Shown here: piece by piece, positions 57,701 to 64,000 of the stretch
Layout: every line of letters begins with the position of its first letter
Numbering within the stretch: the stretch's first letter is position 1
Assembly: GCF_958979055.1 (NCBI RefSeq)
Contig: NC_084888.1
Span: 30,494,804-30,558,803, forward strand
Reading direction: 5' to 3'
DNA: 64,000 nt
DNA from: Alnus glutinosa
Taxonomy: Eukaryota; Streptophyta; Magnoliopsida; Fagales; Betulaceae
Position numbers and translations under genes: made by a program
Notes under the pieces: generated by a model
Told to the model about the DNA's origin: nothing
Database searches by the model: none
What the model saw: only the letters and a program-made list of their open reading frames with translations

Positions 57701-60206
57701 TGGGACGCTGTCATCATCTTCACTTTGCAATGCTAGCTCACTGCTGCTACCTTTCACTGTATCTTTTTGTTGAGAACATCCCTCATCGTCAGACTCACAG
57801 ATTTGGTACTTCTTCCTAAGCCGTATACGACTATCCTTCCTATTCTTGGGTTTCTCATTATCCAATATCTCTAATGATGTCAGAGCCACCAACAAACATA
57901 GATCAAAACACTCAGACACATATTCCATAAACATTAATGAGCATGTACTATTGGATGAATATACCCTAACCAGATAATTCAAACACATGCATTCAACATA
58001 CCCCCAAACCCTAGTATATTGAAGATGTTGAAGAACGTCAAATAAAGCATATGGAAACATGCAACAAGAACCAAGAATGTAAGGAGATCAGGATGAGATG
58101 TACCAATATCTGATCTGATCCAATAATCGGATGGTTTTGTTAGAATATTAATTAAAATGATTGAATTCATCATTTCTTATCAGCTTGAGTTTTTGGGATA
58201 AGCGGTGATTTAACCGGTTTTACATTACACAATTCTTATCGTCCTAACCAGCCCAACAACCCTATTTGACTTGTGTAAAAAATTGTTTTATCTGAGTTTA
58301 TATTCTTGAAAAAATGCATGCTAAGCACTCTGACCTAATGGTTTGAAATGCTAGTCTCTCTTTCTCTCTCTGATTAATCACACTTGACTGCCTCCCAGAT
58401 CATCTAACCAAAATTTAATACTACATATGATGTAACTTCGACCGTGATCAAGTTCCAATGATGAAAAGAAGTTCAAATTCCATAAACGAATTGTTTCATG
58501 CATGTAATAGCAAGTCAAAGACTACTTGAATATGAGTACTTCATTCCTGACAATCAAATGAAACATATATATTATCCTCCCTGCCTGGTTATCCACACAA
58601 ATGGCATAAAAGGGAGTAGAACTAGCATTAATTTCCTATATGAAAAAAATCATGAGGAAAAAAGAAGCAAATTGTTTTTTTGACATACCTCCACCATCAG
58701 AAACGGGAGAAGGTGGGTACACTTCCAGATCATCATCGTTGATAAAACTATCTTCATACTCGTCTTCATCACTATCCTCAGACCTCTCTGTTTCCGTGTC
58801 AACAATATCTTCCCCACAAGGTTCTCTTGCCATTGAAGTAAAGGAAAAATAAAGAAGCCCATAGAACAAAATCTCAAACAATTAGATTGCTAGGAACAAC
58901 CCTCCATTTGATTACTAGTAAGTTGAGAGAGAGAAAAATCAAGTCTAATTTTTTTTTTTTCAATTTGACTTCCAAGAAAAAGAAAAGTTCAGCGCAAAAG
59001 ACCAACAAGAAACAGGTCGAGGACCTTGAGTTGCAAACATCGCAAATCGGTGGGATTGTCAATGGTGTGGCTCAGCTCATAAAGTGTGATGACAATCTTT
59101 AAGGTGGTATTCAGAGCCCACTATAGTTCACTCTGAAAAGGCAAGGATTGCCCGTTGACCCTTTCCTGAACCAGAGCCGCAGGGGGCAAGAGGAAAAGGG
59201 GGTGTTCAGATCAATGCCATCTAGGGTTCGATCAGTGGTAGCTGGGATCATTGTACCTATTAACTGATCAATCAAATTTACTAGGCACAATTATATGAAT
59301 GTTCCCATATTGTGGGGTTTAACAGCAACCCAGATTTCCAAGTTATTTATTTCTCTACTTTCCCCAACAACCAAATAGATAGTAAGCGCATACACTATTT
59401 AACCAATAAGATTAAGTTAGTAGCAAAATTTCATACCATAAACAACATACAAACTCCTAAGTCTAAACCAACAAAAGGATACAACTCTTGCCCAGCACCG
59501 CGCAGATAGTAACCAGTGAGGAAAACGCTTCGAGGACCAATAACAGAGAAAACAACGTCATCTGCCTCCTCAAATTCCAAATTTAGTTGCAACGACTCAG
59601 AACTCACAGGATACAAAGCGCAAAGATAAACAGGACTCCTGTTTCCCACATTACATTGAAGTACACTTTTCGCTGTGGCCGTACCAAGCGCCAGTGTTGC
59701 CTGGGTAAACCAAGATACATATCATTGACCCGTACGTACAGTCAAACCCCAGTTCAGGAAACCTCTAAATCCCTTTCTTTTATGAATCATGACCAATCAA
59801 AATTGCAAAACAAAGCTCAAATAACCCCTAAATTATTTCATATAGATACAACGACTACCAAGAACCAACAAATAATAATCAGAATTACAGATTTTTCGTC
59901 AGAATCTAAATAGAACACAATTACAATATACACAGAGAAAAAGAGATTGACTCTGCAAGAATACAGTACCATCGATATGTGTAACCGCCCATTCGAGTCG
60001 TCAGATTTGTGAGTGTAGGGCTTCCCGGGTTTTACTTCGATTCCTGAAAATAATTAACACATGCAGATTGAAGACACAATGCAAAAAAATTCAAGCTAAT
60101 TTTCCTGCATGTTATCAGCAACAAAACCAATTCCAAAGGCGCTTTTGTGTGTGTGTGTGTGTGTGGTGGGGGGGGGGGGGGGGGGTTTCTTACCCCAGAA
60201 AGCCAT
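54788..60206 (-). CDS. FKBP53: FKBP53/FKBP43-like nuclear peptidyl-prolyl isomerase with expanded linker
   Basis: Twelve exons join in frame to 723 aa: 60206-60194, 60043-59970, 59700-59499, 58823-58689, 57870-57075, 56956-56765, 56648-56409, 55972-55714, 55333-55246, 55158-55117, 55016-54968, 54869-54788. Residues 1-96 are a nucleoplasmin-like domain ([59 protein letters not shown]). Exon 4 is acidic ([17 protein letters not shown]). A very long Lys/Glu-rich linker contains repeats. The FKBP domain (about 612-723) shows [53 protein letters not shown] and [16 protein letters not shown], ending [16 protein letters not shown]53 is a histone chaperone/prolyl isomerase in the nucleolus. It is much longer than Arabidopsis FKBP53 (477 aa) because of linker expansion. 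The usual YGYG is MGFG. The 58823 acceptor could be 2 bases off. FKBP43 is the alternative name. Confidence 0.92.
55491..55661. mobile_element. MULE-type MITE (171 bp) in FKBP intron 8
   Basis: A perfect 9-bp duplication TTACTTTTG (55482-55490 and 55662-55670) brackets it. Ends are GGGAAATGCTA and the inverse of GAGAAATATTA. The interior has opposed CACAATCTCATG / GTCATAATCTC and CAAATGATGTGTC / GATACATCATTTGG motifs. Nine-bp duplications are typical of Mutator-like elements. Confidence 0.85.
56195..56408 (-). repeat. Two extra decayed copies of an FKBP exon/intron boundary
   Basis: TTGACTTGTCATTGGCT (about 56287-56303) and TACTGACTTGTCATTGGCT (56403-56420) are near-copies of the exon 5 donor zone TACTCACTTATCATTGGCT (57069-57087). 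The first lies in intron 7 and is no longer coding. Phrases such as GTTGGGTT and CAGAATC/AGAATTGAAGCTCAAAAAA are also doubled (56229-56290 versus 56360-56405). It shows that the exon-duplicating region is still changing. Confidence 0.6.
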
Positions 60207-60245
60207 TTGTTGGAACCGAATCGGAGCGAAAAGGCAATTGGAATC

Positions 60246-60310
60246 TCTCTCTCTCTCTCTCTCTCTCTCTGCGTGTCTCTTAAACCCTAGAAGAACCACA
60301 GCCAGCTCTT

Positions 60311-60352
<42 letters not shown>

Positions 60353-60406
60353 CCCTAGAAGAACCACAGCCAGCTCTTCCTTCTCTCTCTCTCTCTCTCT
60401 CTCTCT
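60246..60406. repeat. Duplicated CT tract and telo-box in FKBP 5' UTR
   Basis: Two consecutive units read CTTAAACCCTAGAAGAACCA then CAGCCAGCTCTTCCTT and a long (CT)n tract. AAACCCTAG is the telo-box, common in promoters and leaders of plant ribosome-biogenesis and nucleolar genes, which fits a nucleolar FKBP. A (GT)n tract and a G-run (60145-60186) sit just inside intron 1. Confidence 0.75.
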
Positions 60407-60730
60407 CGCGAATCCTAAAACTGGGGCACGGGGACCCACATGGGCAAAGCCCTTAAGGGAATAACGCGCCAAGCCTCGTACGCTAGCTGTATGCAAACTT
60501 AAGCCTCAGGGCGGGACCTGAGAACTTGGGTCTTGGTTTGAATTTTACAGCGTGGAATTCTAATCGATTTTTAGTTACTAAATTTTTTTTATTCAAAATT
60601 TCGAAAAGACCTTTTTTTGTTGTTTAAGAAAAATTATTCGTTTTAAATAATGGTAAAAAATATAATAAATAATCAAATTATTTCTAAACAGTGATTTATT
60701 TTGGGAGAAATGGAGAATGGTAAAAATAAA

Positions 60731-60837
60731 AGGAAATGATACTTACACATCACCCTCATAACAACTACACTCACACAAGACACATTGGGGGTGAGGCCCA
60801 CACTTGTTGTGCACAAAAAGTGTAAATATCATTTCCC
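60731..60837. mobile_element. MITE (107 bp) upstream of FKBP gene
   Basis: AGGAAATGATACTTACAC at the left and the inverse GGGAAATGATATTTACAC at the right form an 18-bp inverted repeat with two mismatches. A perfect 9-bp duplication AAAAATAAA (60722-60730 and 60838-60846) flanks it, as for MULE-type MITEs. Confidence 0.82.
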
Positions 60838-60846
60838 AAAAATAAA

Positions 60847-61043
60847 TGGTTAGATAATTAGAGCTCTTAATATTTTTATAAAGGGTGTAGTATAGTATAA
60901 TTACATCTCCAATGCGTAACATCGATTTTAATTATGTACTCGTAATTTTAAATTTTTCTAATCATACCTCATGTGCTAATGATATACTTGTATTCTAGCA
61001 TGATTATTGATCCAAAACACGCTTTCTTCTCTCGAGAGAGAAG

Positions 61044-61075
<32 letters not shown>

Positions 61076-62003
61076 ATGATGATGAATCTCTCCACCTCCT
61101 CCGTGAGGTTTTTCTCCCTTCTTCCCCACCGCCTAGTGCGGTCGCTTCCCTTCCCCTCTCCTCTCCGTTATCGGTCTCTTTATTTTTCTTTCTTTTTCAC
61201 CCCTGAGCAACAACGTCACTGTTCTTCCTTCCCCATAGCACCTCGCCCCACCTGGTCACCCTCCTCTGGTCGTACTCCACCCCCAGTAAACATGTCGTTC
61301 TTGGTTCTACAATGGTTTTTAAATCTAGATCTCTTAAAGCCTGATATGACATTGCATATTTGGCTTTTGCATATTTACAGTGGCTGTTGCTGGTTCCAAA
61401 TGGAGTTTAGGTATGTTTGCCTTAATTTGTGTTCATTTTGCTTTTGTACCGTCTTGTCCAACCCCTTGATAAAACCAGGTCACTTGTTTGATTCATTTCA
61501 TACTTTTTGTTATTATTCACACACTGTTTTAATTTATGTTGGGTCTATTGTTAGAGAACTCACCCCATTTTTTGTTTATATGATCATTCACTCATTCCAT
61601 TCGAATCAATAGTGAAAATGATCTAAATAAGAATAATAATAATAATTATCGTCCCCTACACCTTTTTGCCTCATGCCATGAATCATGGATGGTTATTGAC
61701 ATGGTGTGGGAATGGATTCTATGTGGTGCTGCTAAGGTGCTCTCAAGGCATTGATGATGGGTCTACTTATCCTTCGATAATTTAGGAGTTTAAATGTAAT
61801 TTTTCCTATAGGTTTATGTAGCTCTTCAAAAAAAATTTAAAATTTTAGCCAAACAATTTACTTTTACTATTTTATTTATCACTACATCAAATTCTCTAAA
61901 TATTTATCCATTTTATCTGGGTATTGTTTTTTATCATAATACCCCTCCAGCGTCCAGGGTCTGAAAAAAGGGTCGAGCACCTTAGCTGCGACCCTTCCAA
62001 TGG
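60847..62003. other. No gene recognised
   Basis: AT-rich with a poly-T (61046-61070) and a pyrimidine-rich stretch (61081-61270). A long open frame (61007-61612, plus) is low complexity in its first third and has no recognisable domain afterwards; I do not call it a gene. Confidence 0.45.
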
Positions 62004-62057
62004 AACTCTTTCCACATACAACTCCAACTGCTGCTTGAACGTCAAATCTTCATCCGA
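62004..62057 (-). pseudogene. Trace of 26S proteasome RPN1 (PSMD2) exon
   Basis: Just after a CAG acceptor-like triplet the minus strand reads SDEDLTFKQQLELYVERV, closely like the conserved N-terminal segment of plant RPN1 (E-D-L-x-L-K-Q-x-L-E-L-Y-V-E-R-V). The family motif QDPDP that should follow is not contiguous; TTTTTTCAGACCCTGG about 40 bases later may be its remnant. Only about 18 residues match, so it is a gene scrap or a very short exon of a gene I cannot otherwise see. Confidence 0.5.
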
Positions 62058-62706
62058 CTGCAATACACAAATTGACCCACCACATCATTATGATCCATAT
62101 ATTCAGTTGGTAAGCGAAAGGGTCAAAATATCCAGGAAAAAAAAAAAAAAAAAAGGAACAAAAAATTCTTTGAGGCTCTAGAAAATCAAAATCTCCCAAA
62201 AGAAAGCACAAGACAAACTATAACTTTCAAACAGAACCAAGCCTCGCGCATGGCTAAAGTTTCTATTACGCTTTCTATCCAAAAAATTGCACAGAAACCC
62301 TATCAAGCACAAAATAGCGGAACCCACAAAACCAAACCCACCAGATCTTCTTCCTTTTTCTCGTCCTTCTTCTTGGGTCATTGGACGGAACCGTGCCGCT
62401 TCCACCAGAGCTCCGTCGTTTTCCTCTAACCGAAGAATGTTAAAATTTAGAGAAAGAGATAAATTAGAGAAAATAGAGAGCTTGATGCTTGCATAATTGA
62501 AAGTATTCTCCAAATTTTGGAAAAAATTTGCATTTCAGATAAGACTAGGCAGTGGGCTTAAGTGGTTTTCCTTGCTGCAAAATGACCGGTGTTCGGTTCT
62601 GGTCGAATTTAATACGTCTTTTAAGACAGTGTGCTTAGAGGTCGAGAGAACGTACACCCTTATCAATAGCCCGACAGAACCAAGAAAAAATTGAGACTAG
62701 ATTTGG

Positions 62707-62902
62707 GTGGGGTGCGCCAGGCCCGTGCAATAGTGCAACGCATGGGCGACGCTCGAAGACCCCAGTAGCAAGCTACTGTGGCGGGCCTTCCCCCTCAAGA
62801 AATTAATTTAATATCGTGTGACCCGATGGGCCACATATCAGATATTAAACTGATAAGAACAGATACTACACTTGATCTTAGCCAAAAGGCCGAGAAAGGT
62901 AT
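62707..62902 (-). ncRNA. U2: U2 snRNA gene (about 196 nt)
   Basis: The minus strand starts ATACCTTTCTCGGCCTTTTG and continues GCTAAGATCAAGTGTAGTAT, containing GTAGTA, the branch-point recognition sequence, then CTGTTCTTATCAGTTTAATA and the conserved TCTGATATGTGG. Stem-loop III (CAGTAG-CTTG-CTACTG) is perfect and the RNA ends near GGCCTGGCGCACCCC. U2 pairs with the intron branch site in the spliceosome. The expected Sm site (A-U-rich, uninterrupted Us then G) reads AATTTCTTGAGG, with a C inside the U-run, so this may be a variant or a weakened copy. A 3'-box-like AGTCTCAA lies just downstream. The 3' end is set by expected length. Confidence 0.9.
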
Positions 62903-62925
62903 GCTTCTGCCAGTCTCTCCGTTTT

Positions 62926-62979
62926 CCTTTAATAAGCCAGCGTTCACTTCTAGCTGCTCTTATGTTTTCAATGTGGGAC
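62926..62979 (-). promoter_or_regulatory. U2 snRNA promoter: USE and TATA-like box
   Basis: GTCCCACATTG on the minus strand (62979-62969) fits the plant snRNA upstream sequence element RTCCCACATCG with one mismatch. CTTATTAAAGG (62936-62926) occupies the TATA position, about 24-34 bases before the RNA start. The two are about 32 bases apart, which is the spacing for RNA polymerase II-type (U1, U2) rather than polymerase III-type (U6) plant snRNA genes. Confidence 0.8.
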
Positions 62980-63259
62980 TAAAAGACTCCCGGGCATAGA
63001 CTTCAAAGACGAACATGTGCGAAGCTGCACATCTTGGGCTGTGTCTTCCTGCGCATTATTGCACTTGCCTCGTGCTGATGCAATATAATCCAGTCGGTTG
63101 GCATTTAGGTAAAGCAAAAGCCATTTCCAGTGTTGGTAACCTAGAAGGAACGAGGCCGGAAATCTTCTCAGTTGTGTGGGCATCAAACCAATTTTTGCTT
63201 CGAGGTATTCCCAAGTCCAGAAAGGGTAAAACTTGGATGGGGCAAAACTTCCGGAAATC

Positions 63260-63364
63260 ATCCGGAAGTTTTGCCTATCAATGGCATTTTTGTAAATATT
63301 AAATATTTACAAAAATGCCATATTTCCGGAAGTTTTGCCTATCAATGGCATTTTTGTAAATATT
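63260..63364. repeat. Palindrome and direct repeat cluster
   Basis: ATGGCATTTTTGTAAATATT (63281-63300) is followed at once by its inverse (63301-63321), making a hairpin of about 20 bp per arm. The phrase CCGGAAGTTTTGCCTATC plus the same arm occurs at 63262 and again at 63327. CTTCCGGAAATCATCCGGAAG beside it is itself palindromic; I could not name the element. Confidence 0.75.
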
Positions 63365-63538
63365 TAGCACTACTCGTCCAGAAATCCTAGCAAGCCTTTC
63401 CCAGTGATCGCTTGTTAACACACATTATGTTTATTAATTTTATTTTATTTTTAATCTTGTTTTAAAAAAAAAATATTAACAAACAATACAAAATACTTCC
63501 AAAAACACAAAAATTGTTTATATCTTTTTGCATTAGAA

Positions 63539-64000
63539 TTGTTGGGAAATTATTCCGACCTGCCGACTGGGCCGAGATCCATATCAATCGAGCCCACAGC
63601 AAATCGTAGAAATCGGGTCCATTGGGCCCGTCAATGTCAAAGCCCAAAAAGCTCATGATGATCAGATACCGAATCCGCTTCATCCAGTCGGCAAATCACT
63701 GGCCCCCCGATTTTTGTGGCACGCGCCCCACCATTCAGTGTTGGTTAAATAACCGACTCTCTGATCATCACGGAATGCACTCCACAATCTAGGGTCGGTT
63801 ATTTACCGACCCCACGATCATCGAGGCCCATATACCACGACCTACAATCTGGAATGTCGACAAAAGCTCCAAGCCCAACACGTGACCCAATGGAAAGAAT
63901 ATTACTCTTGTTACTCCGCCTATAAATACTTCATTAATACATAGGTACGGGAGATCGATTCTTTTTTATTTGAAAAATACATACACTTGAGAAGATACTG
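63539..64000 (+). mobile_element. LTR retrotransposon end (LTR), runs off window
   Basis: TGTTGGGAAATTATTCCGACC has the TG start of an LTR; a TATA box (GCCTATAAATACTTC, near 63919) and a following A/T-rich region fit a U3-R layout. GGTCGGTTATTTACCGACC (63793-63811) is an internal palindrome and a degenerate version (GGTTAAATAACCGAC) stands at 63743. The CA end and any internal domain are outside the window, so a solo LTR cannot be told from a 5' LTR. Confidence 0.6.

Noticed and set aside
61007..61612. 201-aa open frame, plus strand
   Set aside because: Starts in poly-T (Phe run) and pyrimidine-rich DNA; no domain or splice support.

Overview
This is a plant nuclear window, most likely from a woody eudicot. 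The signs are AT-rich intergenic DNA, GT-AG introns, plant-specific families (AHL, DUF4408/DUF761, FKBP53-like, DUF1499 plastid protein), a plant-type U2 snRNA promoter, and many LINE, Copia, CACTA and MITE insertions. The LINE 3' end (CTTATC followed by poly-A) reminded me of Fagales/rosid genomes, but that is an impression and not a proof.

Layout. 1-3.1 kb: degenerate Ty1-copia element on the minus strand, running off the left edge and lying upstream of an orphan last exon of an AT-hook (AHL) gene (3458-3751). 7.1-7.6 kb: small intronless DUF4408/DUF761 gene. 7.65-29.2 kb: a gene-poor block made of three related tandem units. Unit 1 is 7654-13150, unit 2 is about 14281-21206, unit 3 is about 21207-29215. 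They were remodelled by later insertions: a 1.84-kb CACTA element in unit 1, a 1.16-kb LINE and another insertion in unit 3, and a TIR-bounded segment in unit 3. A subtilase gene fragment sits between units 1 and 2. Copia LTR remnants occur in units 2 and 3.

30.0-60.2 kb: a compact run of five housekeeping genes whose exon structures I could join in frame by hand. They are cornichon (minus, 137 aa), the 20S proteasome beta subunit PBF1/PSMB1 (plus, 223 aa), a DUF1499 plastid protein (minus, 216 aa), Ku80/XRCC5 (plus, 693 aa) and an FKBP53/43-like nucleolar peptidyl-prolyl isomerase (minus, 723 aa). Cornichon/PBF1 and DUF1499/Ku80 are head-to-head pairs with short shared promoters. PBF1/DUF1499 and Ku80/FKBP converge. 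Intron 2 of PBF1 carries a nearly complete antisense L1-type LINE with further elements nested inside it.

60.2-64 kb: a short MULE-type MITE, a trace of an RPN1 (26S proteasome) exon, a U2 snRNA gene on the minus strand with its upstream sequence element, a palindromic repeat, and an LTR that runs off the right edge.

The genes do not form one pathway. The most notable signals are the palindromic ACACGTGT array inside the CACTA element, a series of extremely short 5'-truncated LINE insertions each flanked by a target-site duplication, the tandem triplication whose paralogous copies give empty sites for later insertions, and a triplicated linker exon in the FKBP gene. I found no evidence for a previously undescribed multi-gene system.
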